Source of the DNA: Flavobacteriales bacterium UBA3442
Lineage (GTDB): Bacteria > Bacteroidota > Bacteroidia > Flavobacteriales > Schleiferiaceae
Direction of reading: 5' to 3'
Length of the DNA stretch: 6,905 nucleotides
Assembly (NCBI GenBank): GCA_002378565.1
Contig: DFSH01000073.1
Coordinates: 1 to 6,905, forward strand
In this document: positions 1-6,808 of the stretch, one piece after another
How positions within the stretch are numbered: the stretch's first letter is position 1
Layout: each line of letters begins with the position of its first letter
Made by a program: the position numbers and the translations under genes
Notes under the pieces: generated by a model
What the model was told of the DNA's origin: nothing
What the model saw: the letters and a program-made list of their open reading frames with translations, nothing else
Databases searched by the model: none

Positions 1-621
1 AAATCAGCTGGGTTTGGCACAGATTGGGGTGTTGATGAGGCGTTGGACAGCTTGATGGGATTGAACCTCATCCCTGAAACCATCGTTATTGGCGTTGCGT
101 GCGCAGCAGATGGCGCACTCAGGCAAGAAGAGTATGGCGATGGCGATCTAGGCCGTGCCACCATGAATTATTTTGCGACGGACTTGATGGAATGGGTCAA
201 GGCCCGCTACACCATCAATCGGGTCTTCCTTGCAGGCTCAAGCATGGGTGGCTGCTTTGCCTTTCAATGCATGGCATGGAAGCCTGGCATGCTCTCTGGC
301 GCCATTGCCATGTCACCCGCTGTTCACGTTGAGACAAGCAACAACTTGGTCATTGATGCCCTTTCCCGATGGGAGGATGCAGGTTCCCCTTGGCCTGATA
401 CCCCATTCTACCTAGACAATGGTGGCATTGGCCTAGAATCTGACTTGCAGCCCGGCATTGACCGCCTGCTTAAACAACTAAAAATTTCTGCTGACAGCGA
501 AAAAGTCCGATGGGTGCATGACCCTCAGGCACAGCACAATGAATTGGCCTGGAGGCATCGTTTCCCTCAAGCCTACCTATGGCTAGCTAACACTGCCGAT
601 CAGTCCACGCTAGGCTACTGA
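1..621 (+). CDS. Alpha/beta-hydrolase, esterase D / enterochelin-esterase-like family (5' end missing)
   Basis: This gene probably encodes a serine ester hydrolase of the putative esterase family (PF00756-like); the natural substrate cannot be read from sequence. The frame is open from base 1, and its first residues (KSAGFGTDWGVDEALDSL) match the region that follows the 'HDGQNLFD' segment in this family. A start at the TTG at 43 is therefore unlikely, and roughly the first 50-70 residues probably lie outside the window. The nucleophile motif GSSMGG is present, with the serine codon at 241-243. A candidate acid is the Asp of 'YLDNGG' (415-417). The catalytic His lies in 'QHNELAWRHR' (codon 535-537), a C-terminal signature of the family. 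The complete triad suggests an active enzyme. The TGA at 619-621 overlaps the 3' end of the convergent ftcD gene by 7 bases, and no terminator hairpin is evident. Family confidence is high; function is only general. Confidence 0.88.
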   Translation, partial: KSAGFGTDWGVDEALDSLMGLNLIPETIVIGVACAADGALRQEEYGDGDLGRATMNYFATDLMEWVKARYTINRVFLAGSSMGGCFAFQCMAWKPGMLSGAIAMSPAVHVETSNNLVIDALSRWEDAGSPWPDTPFYLDNGGIGLESDLQPGIDRLLKQLKISADSEKVRWVHDPQAQHNELAWRHRFPQAYLWLANTADQSTLGY

Positions 622-2315
622 GTGTTGCCAATGACCTCATGGCACTTTGCCACAATGGCGTCGCTTTGTGCATGAGCGGACGCTAGCAAAACTTCACCTC
701 GCGAGGTCATATCTGCCACAAAGGCCGCATCCTTACAATCCGCGCAATTAACACGGACATTAAGCCAAGCACCTTCCACTGCAGTTCTTGCACAAAGTGC
801 TGCCACAGCTGCATCAGTTACTGAATTTGGGTTGCCGCGTTCCACCATGTTGGAGGCCAGCGCAAAAATCTGCATGGCTGTCTGCATGACATCCAATGGA
901 ACTTCAATCGCATGTTTGGTGGCCGATTGGATGGCATTCAAGCGAGACGCTTTCTCTTCATCTGTCCCTTTTGGCAGGCCAAATGACTCCATGATTCGAT
1001 TGAACGCTGCAGTGTCCTTGTCAACCTGCGATAGCAATTGCTTCTGAATTGCCATGCCTTGTTCTGCATCCTTGGAAAAAACCTCCCATTGATCTGACCA
1101 ACCCCTTTTATGTGCTGACAAATTGGCAACCATGGTTGCCAGTGAGGCACCCATGGCGCCAGCATAGGCAGCGATGGATCCACCACCAGGCGCTGGAGAC
1201 TCAGATGCTGTTTCATTGGCAAAATCTGTCAAGCTCATGCTTACCAAGTTGGTTTCACCCGCATCTGCCAATTGGTATTCAATGATTCGTTTGGCCGGAT
1301 CAAAGGGGCCCAACTCATCCAAGCCCATGCTTTTGATCGCAATCTTGATGATTTCAGCATCAGACACCCCTGAGGAACGCTTTTGTTTGGCTAAAAAATG
1401 CTTGCCTGCATCCAGCATGGCCTGCAAGGGGACCAACCCAATCAATTCAGACCCTGTCACACGCAATCCTCGGCGCTCAGCTGACTGACAAGTGGCCTCA
1501 AATGCCACGTGCATGGATGTGACTGAAATATCTGTCAGGTTGTAAGAGATCTGAGCAACCCCATACTCCTCAATGAACCAACCAATGCCTTTGACACAGG
1601 GCAATTCACCTGGAACATTCACTGGATTGCCTTGTGCATCCTTGACGATTTTACCTGTCAAGCTTCCACCCTCTCGCTTCACGCGTCCCCGTTCGCGTAT
1701 ATCAAAGGCGATGGCATTGGCCCAGCGGGTAGACGTGGTGTTCAAATTGATGTTATAAGCAACCAAAAAGTTGCGTGCTGACACGGCTGTGGCACCCGTT
1801 TTTACCCATGCATCGCCCGACACATCACCAAAGTCGGGCTGCCATGCAGAATCTTGAAATTTTGCTGCCAAACCCTCGTACTCTCCGCTCCGGCAATTGG
1901 CCAAATTTTTGCGCTTGGCTTCCTTTGCTGCAGATTCATAGAAATACCCAGGGATACCCAGTTCGCGACCAATTCGCTCCCCTAAGGCATGCGCATAAGG
2001 CACAACGTCCTCCAGGGTCATGCCGGCGACAGGAACCAAAGGGCAGACATCGGTTGCACCCATGCGAGGGTGAGCGCCTGTTTGTTTGCTCATATCAATC
2101 AACTCACTGGCTTTTTTTACCAGCAAAAAAGCTGCCTCAATCACTGCTGAAGGTTCTCCAGCAAAAGTGATGACGGTGCGATTGGTGGCTGCCCCAGCGT
2201 CCACATCCAGTAGCTTCACACCATCTACACCATGAACCACTGAAGCAACTGCATCAATGATGCTTTGGTCTCTGCCTTCTGAGATGTTCGGGACACATTC
2301 AAGTATTTGCTGCAT
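615..2315 (-). CDS. ftcD: Bifunctional glutamate formimidoyltransferase / formimidoyltetrahydrofolate cyclodeaminase
   Basis: This cytosolic enzyme ends histidine degradation. It transfers the formimino group of N-formimino-glutamate to tetrahydrofolate (EC 2.1.2.5), then cyclises 5-formimino-THF to 5,10-methenyl-THF with release of ammonia (EC 4.3.1.4). At 566 residues it has the length of the two-domain form. The transferase part spans about residues 1-300. It opens with 'ECVPNISEGR' and contains 'HPRMGATDVCPLVP', whose His82 has the same number as the catalytic His of the porcine enzyme. A linker (about 305-355) leads to the cyclodeaminase domain (about 360-560) with 'SPAPGGGSIAAYAGAMGASLA' around 373-393 and 'GNPNSVTDAAVAA' at 494-506. 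The start is fixed by the conserved N-terminus; 'aaaactctcatc' before the ATG has no Shine-Dalgarno sequence. No other hut genes are nearby. It is transcribed divergently from htpG, and its TAG (615-617) overlaps the esterase gene. Confidence 0.97.
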   Translation of the reverse strand: MQQILECVPNISEGRDQSIIDAVASVVHGVDGVKLLDVDAGAATNRTVITFAGEPSAVIEAAFLLVKKASELIDMSKQTGAHPRMGATDVCPLVPVAGMTLEDVVPYAHALGERIGRELGIPGYFYESAAKEAKRKNLANCRSGEYEGLAAKFQDSAWQPDFGDVSGDAWVKTGATAVSARNFLVAYNINLNTTSTRWANAIAFDIRERGRVKREGGSLTGKIVKDAQGNPVNVPGELPCVKGIGWFIEEYGVAQISYNLTDISVTSMHVAFEATCQSAERRGLRVTGSELIGLVPLQAMLDAGKHFLAKQKRSSGVSDAEIIKIAIKSMGLDELGPFDPAKRIIEYQLADAGETNLVSMSLTDFANETASESPAPGGGSIAAYAGAMGASLATMVANLSAHKRGWSDQWEVFSKDAEQGMAIQKQLLSQVDKDTAAFNRIMESFGLPKGTDEEKASRLNAIQSATKHAIEVPLDVMQTAMQIFALASNMVERGNPNSVTDAAVAALCARTAVEGAWLNVRVNCADCKDAAFVADMTSRGEVLLASAHAQSDAIVAKCHEVIGNTQ

Positions 2316-2463
2316 GATGAGAGTTTTAGTTCAACAAAGATGCGTCACAATGGACGCAAATTGGCATGACATTGTGCCATTCTGTCAGTCATTTTCAACA
2401 GTTGATGCGATGGCATACACCTTGTTGAATGCATGACCAAGAATAACCATTACAAACCCTACC
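2316..2463. promoter_or_regulatory. Divergent ftcD / htpG intergenic region with inverted repeats
   Basis: These 148 bases separate two divergent starts and must hold at least part of both promoters. Directly visible are a perfect 6-bp inverted repeat TGCGTC (2341-2346) / GACGCA (2353-2358), a 5-bp inverted repeat TGGCA (2362-2366) / TGCCA (2375-2379), and CACAATG (2346-2352) / CATTGTG (2370-2376). The heptamer TTCAACA occurs at 2330-2336 and 2394-2400, and its complement at 2423-2429. On the minus strand CATCTTTG (complement of 2335-2342) matches 5 of the 6 defined bases of the Bacteroidota -7 element TAnnTTTG. Its nearest TTTG lies only 14 bases upstream, so it is a weak ftcD promoter candidate. 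No convincing htpG promoter and no CIRCE element were seen. A role as operator is inference. Confidence 0.45.
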
Positions 2464-4353
2464 ATGTCAAAAGGTAAAATCAACGTATCGGCGGACAACA
2501 TTTTCCCCATCATTAAAAAATTCCTATACAGTGACCATGAGATTTTTCTCCGGGAACTGATTTCCAATGCAGTGGATGCCACGCAAAAACTCAAAACCCT
2601 TTCTAACCTGGGAGAGATCAAGGGAGAGCTTGGAGACTTGACCATTCAAGTGATTGTGGACAAGAAGAAGAAGCAACTTCGAGTCATTGACAATGGCATT
2701 GGCATGACTAGCGATGATGTGAAGAAATACATCAATGACTTGGCCTTTTCTGGCGCTACTGAGTTTGTGAAAAAGTATGAAGACAGCGTAGATGCCAGCA
2801 CCTTGATTGGCAACTTTGGTCTAGGGTTTTATTCCAGCTTCATGGTCTCCGACACCGTTGAAATCAAGACACGAAGCTGGCAGGCTGAAGAGAAAGACGG
2901 TGCCCACTGGACCTGTGACGGCTCACCCAACTATGAACTGAAAAAGACCACCATCAAGGCAAGGGGCACTGAGGTTATCCTCAATATTGATGAGGACAGC
3001 AAGGAGTTCCTGGAGGACTACAGAATCAAGGAGCTTTTGAAAAAGTATGCCCGATTCATGAGCATTCCCATCCAATGTGGTGAGCGCGATGAGCAGGTCA
3101 ATGAAGCCAAAGAAGGTGAAGATGCTAAATACCAAACCGTCAAGGTGCCGGACATCATCAATGAGAATGAGCCCGCATGGACCAAGTCACCCTCTGAGCT
3201 GAGCGATGAGGAGTACAAGGTGTTTTACAAGGCCCTCTACCCCCATAGCTTTGAAGAGCCTCTCTTTCACATCCATTTGAATGTGGATTATCCCTTTGAT
3301 TTGACAGGCATTTTGTTCTTCCCTAAGATCAAGCCTAACATGGACATGCAGAAGAGCAAGATTCAGCTTTTTCAAAGCCAAGTCTTTGTCACGGACAACG
3401 TGGAGGGGATTGTTCCTGAATTTCTAACCATGCTCCATGGTGTGATTGATTCCAAGGACATCCCTTTGAATGTCAGCAGAAGCTATTTGCAAGCGGACAG
3501 CAGCGTGAAAAAAATTGGGGGTCACATCACCAAAAAAGTGGCTGACAAATTGGCGAGCATGCTGAAGAATGACCGAGAGGACTTTGAGGAAAAATTCAAG
3601 GACATCTCACTGATCATCGATTATGGCATGGTCACGGATGAGAAATTCTTTGAGAAGGCACGCAAATTCACCTTGGTGCAAAGCGCCGTTGACAGCAAAT
3701 CCTTCACCATGGATGAGTACTTGGAGAAAATTGCCACACTACAAACTGACAAGGATGGCAACAAGGTGATCTTGTACGCTTCTGACGCCAAGGCGCAACA
3801 CAGCTACATCAAGCAGGCTGAGAAGCAGGGCTATGACGTCATCACATTGGACTCACCCATCTCTGGTCACTGGATTCAAAAAATTGAACAAGTTGAGGAG
3901 AAGCTGAAGTTTGCCCGCATTGACAGTGACATGCTTGACAAGCTCATCCCAAAGGATGGCGAAACGACCTCTAAGCTGTCGGACAAGGAGTCAGAAAGCC
4001 TCAAGGGCATGATTGAGTCTTCTGTCGATGACAAGAGCTACACCATCCGAATTGAAGCCTTGGATAGCGATGATGCACCCATCATGGTTACCATGCCCGA
4101 GTTCATGCGTCGCATGAAAGAAATGAGCGCTAGCGGCGGTGGTGGCTTCATGGCCATGGGCGACATGCCCGATGCTTATGATGTCGTTGTCAATGGCAAT
4201 CACCCACTTGCAGCTAAGATCATCAAGGCAAAAGATGCTGATCGGGGTGCTTTGATTGGTCAAGCCATGGATCTCGCCTTATTGCAACAAGGCTTGTTGA
4301 CCGGTGAGAAACTCACCGCCTTTATAAACAAGCAGGTGAGCGGCTTGGTTTAA
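2464..4353 (+). CDS. htpG: Molecular chaperone HtpG (Hsp90 family)
   Basis: HtpG is the bacterial Hsp90: a homodimeric, ATP-driven cytosolic chaperone acting on late folding intermediates, often with the DnaK system. The 629 residues match the usual bacterial length (about 620-680) without the charged linker of eukaryotic Hsp90. The GHKL ATPase domain (about 1-215) shows 'FLRELISNAVDA' (28-39) with the catalytic Glu31 and Mg-binding Asn35, 'DNGIGM' (76-81) with the adenine-binding Asp76, and the glycine-rich lid segment 'GNFGLGFYSSF' (116-126). The middle domain (about 230-490) contains 'PLNVSRSYLQ', where Arg339 corresponds to the gamma-phosphate-contacting arginine. The C-terminal dimerisation domain includes 'MPEFMRRMKEM' (544-554). 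The N-terminus 'KINVSADNIFPIIKKFLYSDHEIF' is typical of Bacteroidota and sets the ATG start. The preceding bases (ttacaaaccctacc) contain no Shine-Dalgarno sequence. The gene appears monocistronic and is followed by a strong hairpin. Confidence 0.98.
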   Translation: MSKGKINVSADNIFPIIKKFLYSDHEIFLRELISNAVDATQKLKTLSNLGEIKGELGDLTIQVIVDKKKKQLRVIDNGIGMTSDDVKKYINDLAFSGATEFVKKYEDSVDASTLIGNFGLGFYSSFMVSDTVEIKTRSWQAEEKDGAHWTCDGSPNYELKKTTIKARGTEVILNIDEDSKEFLEDYRIKELLKKYARFMSIPIQCGERDEQVNEAKEGEDAKYQTVKVPDIINENEPAWTKSPSELSDEEYKVFYKALYPHSFEEPLFHIHLNVDYPFDLTGILFFPKIKPNMDMQKSKIQLFQSQVFVTDNVEGIVPEFLTMLHGVIDSKDIPLNVSRSYLQADSSVKKIGGHITKKVADKLASMLKNDREDFEEKFKDISLIIDYGMVTDEKFFEKARKFTLVQSAVDSKSFTMDEYLEKIATLQTDKDGNKVILYASDAKAQHSYIKQAEKQGYDVITLDSPISGHWIQKIEQVEEKLKFARIDSDMLDKLIPKDGETTSKLSDKESESLKGMIESSVDDKSYTIRIEALDSDDAPIMVTMPEFMRRMKEMSASGGGGFMAMGDMPDAYDVVVNGNHPLAAKIIKAKDADRGALIGQAMDLALLQQGLLTGEKLTAFINKQVSGLV

Positions 4354-4370
4354 GCTGTCACGTAAACCAC

Positions 4371-4403
4371 AACAAGGGCTGCCTCATTGAGGTGGCCTTT
4401 GTT
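4371..4403. terminator. Strong hairpin terminator between convergent htpG and namZ
   Basis: Bases 4371-4385 (AACAAGGGCTGCCTC) pair along their full length with 4389-4403 (GAGGTGGCCTTTGTT). This gives a 15-bp stem with three G-T wobbles and a 3-base ATT loop. On the plus strand the stem ends in TTTGTT and is followed by ATTT, as expected for a Rho-independent terminator of htpG 17 bases after its stop. Read on the minus strand the same stem can form but lacks a strong U-tract, and it touches the namZ TAA (4402-4404). Bidirectional action is therefore plausible but weaker for namZ. Confidence 0.85.
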
Positions 4404-5607
4404 ATTTAAAGGAATCGCCTAAACCCTGGTACAGGAGATACTTTGGCCTGATCACCTGTCGGTAATGTTGGTAGGCAGGGTCTTCGGCCCATGACTGGTA
4501 AATGTTTGACAATTCCGCACCGGACTGCAGCAGTTGACGGAGGTTGTCTGAGCCATAGCGCAAGGCTAAGCTCTGGCCCGAAAGAAGGAAAAAATCATCC
4601 ACCACCCCAGCAGACACTGCCTGTTGGTAAGCATGGAGCATGGGCTGTAAATCGATCAAACCCTTGGGGTTGACCTCTCGCAAATTCACCCCCTGACAAA
4701 GGACACCTTCATGCTTGGGGTATTTGGATGCCGTGCATGACATCGGCTTGAAGCTGAAAGTCTCCATGGGAAACCACGGTGCGCCATAACAAGTGAAGGG
4801 CTGATTGCTTCCCCGCCCCACTGACACGGTGGTGCCTTCAAAGAAACAGAGGCTTGGGTACCACGCGATGGCATGATCGTCAGGCAAATTGGGCGATGGC
4901 GCTATGTCAGGGTAGGTAGGCTCTCGGTGGTAGCCTTTGATCTCAAGCACCTCCAGGTTCAAGGCTTCTGCATTAGCTATCCACCCCTCCCCTTTAACCA
5001 TCAAGGCATATTCCCCGATGGTCATGCCATAGATCACTGGCACAGGATGCATGCCAATGAAGCTTTTGTAATCGTTGGAGAGCATGGGTCCATCAACGGC
5101 ATAGGCAAAGGGATTTGGCCTATCCAATACCATCAGCTTGACACCATTTTCTGCGCAGGCTTCCATGACATAGGTCAATGTCGATATGTAGGTGTAGAAC
5201 CGAAGACCCAAGTCCTGCAAGTCAAACAGCAGCACATCCACGCCCCTCAAGTCTTCTGCTGTGGGCTTTTTATGGCTGCCATAGAGGGATATGATAGGGA
5301 CACCTTTGTCGGTTTTGCTATCTGACACATGCTCTCCATCAGATGCTTTCGATGCAAAACCATGCTCTGGTGACATGACCTTGACAACCTGCTGGTCTGC
5401 CAATTGATCCAGAATAAACACACCGTCAGACACTGAGGCAGCATGCGCAACCACTGCAATACGTTGGCCTTTGAGTTTGTCCAGTAGCAGGTCCCCTGTC
5501 CGAGATGCTGTCGATTGGGACAAGCATGGCAAGCTTGACAGGAACAGGACCAAAAAAAGCCACGAACTGGACTTACCTTTACCTTTCACCGAATGTCTTT
5601 CTTTCAT
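4402..5607 (-). CDS. namZ: Secreted exo-beta-N-acetylmuramidase, NamZ / DUF1343 family
   Basis: Members of this family (glycoside hydrolase family GH171) remove N-acetylmuramic acid from the non-reducing end of peptidoglycan fragments, supporting cell-wall recycling. The 401-residue product begins with a signal peptide: a basic segment (MKERHSVKGKGK), a hydrophobic core (WLFLVLFLSSLP) and a likely signal peptidase I site near 'CLS|QS' (residues 28-32), so it should be periplasmic. DUF1343 motifs follow in order: 'SPEHGF' (79-84, with Glu81 a likely catalytic acid), 'LYGSHKKPT' (108-116), 'DVLLFDLQDLGLRFYTYISTL' (124-144), 'LDRPNPFA' (161-168), 'SPNLP' (238-242) and 'FFEGTTVSVGRGSNQPF' (255-271). 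I chose the ATG at 5605-5607. An in-frame start at 5748 would add 47 residues that are only a shadow of the permease gene, and would bury the signal peptide. GTG at 5587-5589 is an alternative. The start is interlocked with the divergent permease start. Confidence 0.92.
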   Translation of the reverse strand: MKERHSVKGKGKSSSWLFLVLFLSSLPCLSQSTASRTGDLLLDKLKGQRIAVVAHAASVSDGVFILDQLADQQVVKVMSPEHGFASKASDGEHVSDSKTDKGVPIISLYGSHKKPTAEDLRGVDVLLFDLQDLGLRFYTYISTLTYVMEACAENGVKLMVLDRPNPFAYAVDGPMLSNDYKSFIGMHPVPVIYGMTIGEYALMVKGEGWIANAEALNLEVLEIKGYHREPTYPDIAPSPNLPDDHAIAWYPSLCFFEGTTVSVGRGSNQPFTCYGAPWFPMETFSFKPMSCTASKYPKHEGVLCQGVNLREVNPKGLIDLQPMLHAYQQAVSAGVVDDFFLLSGQSLALRYGSDNLRQLLQSGAELSNIYQSWAEDPAYQHYRQVIRPKYLLYQGLGDSFK

Positions 5608-6808
5608 GGGGCCAAAATGGCACTTTTTTTCTATTTGGCTAGGCTGGCGATGGGGGAAAACCAATGATCGCCATCGGGCCAGCACTTTAGCCACTGTGGT
5701 GATTGCTGCAGGCATGGCTGTATTGATGATTGGCCTTTCTACTGGCAAGGGTCTGCAGGAGGCAATTCATCAACGCATCACTGCCCTTCAGGGCGATGCA
5801 CAGATTCGCAGTTACCATCAGCCCAACGCTTTTGAGTCAATGGCTTTTAATTGGACTGCCTCCAAGCAAGCCATCCCTCCTGACATCAAACCTATTGCCA
5901 TGTCCTGGAAGCAAGGCATCGTCGCCTTCGAAGGCAGCATGCAAGGTGCTCAGTGCATTGGCTACAGTCAATGGCCTCTGTGGCTTAATCAGGGATTAAC
6001 GCAAGGTAGACTTCCAGAAAGCGCAGATTACATGGAGGTTTTAATTTCTGAAGACATGGCCAGGAAGCTGAACCTGGAAGTGGACGATGAGTTGCAACTG
6101 TACTTTCAACGCGAGGGCGCACAGCGACCTGTCATGCGTTACGCCACGCTATCTGGTCTTTTTAACACCCACATGCAAGAGTGGGATGGTCAATGGCTAA
6201 TCACCCATCTTTCGCACATGCAGTTGATTCAACAGCTGGACAGCCATCAGGTGGGTGGCCTGATTTTGCATGGAGAGCAAGTGCAAACGGAGCAAGGCAT
6301 GGCGAGTATCCGAGGTCTTTTACCCTTGAACTTGGATTTGTATCAACCTCAGCAAGACTACCCACAGCTTTACCAATGGCTGGAACTTTTTGACACCAAC
6401 ACAGCCGTTTTAGCAAGCATCCTTATCATTATTGCAGCTTTCAATGCTGCCGTGGTGGTTTTTGTTTTGGTGGTTGCCAGAGCTAAGCATATTGCCATCC
6501 TTCGAACAATGGGCATGTCTGCAAGGCAAATCAATTGGGCCTTTGTGGGTCATTTGGGGCGTGATGTAACCAAAGGATTGCTATGGGGAAACCTCATTGG
6601 CCTGGCGCTGCTTTATGCCCAATTTCAATTTCAAATCCTTGAACTTGACCCTGTCACGTATTATGTCGATCATGTGCCTGTCTCATGGGACTGGTGGAGC
6701 TTCCTCATGGCCAATCTGCTGGTTTTCACGACAGTCACAGTAACGGCATGGTTGCCAAGCAGGATACTTGCAAAAATTCGTCCAGCAGATGTATTGAGAA
6801 TGTCCTAA
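5606..6808 (+). CDS. FtsX/LolE-type ABC transporter permease
   Basis: This is an inner-membrane permease of the MacB/FtsX/LolCE superfamily, which with a LolD-like ATPase releases lipoproteins from the inner membrane or moves other envelope substrates. At 400 residues it has the standard length and topology: TM1 about 28-46, a large periplasmic domain (about 48-265), TM2 about 267-291, TM3 about 320-338 and TM4 about 362-383. The FtsX signatures are 'AKHIAILRTMGMSARQI' (293-309, the cytoplasmic coupling loop) and the C-terminal 'RILAKIRPADVLRMS'. The segment 'LDPVTYYVDHVPV' resembles Bacteroidota homologues annotated as LolE. No ATPase gene is in the window, so the partner must be encoded elsewhere; lolE specificity is not proven and I leave the symbol empty. 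The ATG at 5606 is preferred over the in-frame ATG at 5471, because the additional 45 residues are hydrophilic antisense of namZ. No Shine-Dalgarno sequence precedes it (gaatgtctttctttc). Confidence 0.88.
   Translation: MGPKWHFFSIWLGWRWGKTNDRHRASTLATVVIAAGMAVLMIGLSTGKGLQEAIHQRITALQGDAQIRSYHQPNAFESMAFNWTASKQAIPPDIKPIAMSWKQGIVAFEGSMQGAQCIGYSQWPLWLNQGLTQGRLPESADYMEVLISEDMARKLNLEVDDELQLYFQREGAQRPVMRYATLSGLFNTHMQEWDGQWLITHLSHMQLIQQLDSHQVGGLILHGEQVQTEQGMASIRGLLPLNLDLYQPQQDYPQLYQWLELFDTNTAVLASILIIIAAFNAAVVVFVLVVARAKHIAILRTMGMSARQINWAFVGHLGRDVTKGLLWGNLIGLALLYAQFQFQILELDPVTYYVDHVPVSWDWWSFLMANLLVFTTVTVTAWLPSRILAKIRPADVLRMS

Noticed and set aside
626..644. TGCCA / TGGCA inverted repeat as terminator for the esterase gene
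   Set aside because: The stem is only 5 bp with a 9-base loop, has no T-tract, and lies within the ftcD coding region.
1775..2170. 131-codon open frame on the plus strand
   Set aside because: It lies wholly inside ftcD on the opposite strand, has no recognisable domain, and reads as a low-plausibility composition; it is an antisense shadow.
2316..2463. CIRCE (HrcA) heat-shock operator for htpG
   Set aside because: Neither TTAGCACTC nor its complement is present in the region upstream of htpG.
2923..3381. Minus-strand open frames of 64-70 codons inside htpG
   Set aside because: They are antisense to a strongly conserved chaperone gene and show no independent motif or start signal.
5520..5532. 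Lipobox-like 'SLPC' in the NamZ signal peptide
   Set aside because: Proline before the cysteine does not fit the lipobox [LVI][ASTVI][GAS]C; a signal peptidase I site just after it fits better.
5574..5587. TACCTTTA / TACCTTTC as -7 elements for the permease
   Set aside because: Each matches 5 of 6 defined bases of TAnnTTTG, but there is no TTG at the right distance upstream. TTGACA at 5535-5540 is too far away, with no matching -10.
5471..5605. N-terminal extension of the permease from the ATG at 5471
   Set aside because: The added residues are hydrophilic, antisense to the namZ signal-peptide region and unlike known FtsX-family N-termini; ATG 5606 gives the usual short tail before TM1.
5608..5748. 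N-terminal extension of NamZ from an in-frame ATG at 5746-5748
   Set aside because: The extra 47 residues are antisense to the permease N-terminus and TM1, and would place the signal peptide internally. The ATG at 5605-5607 gives a standard secreted protein.
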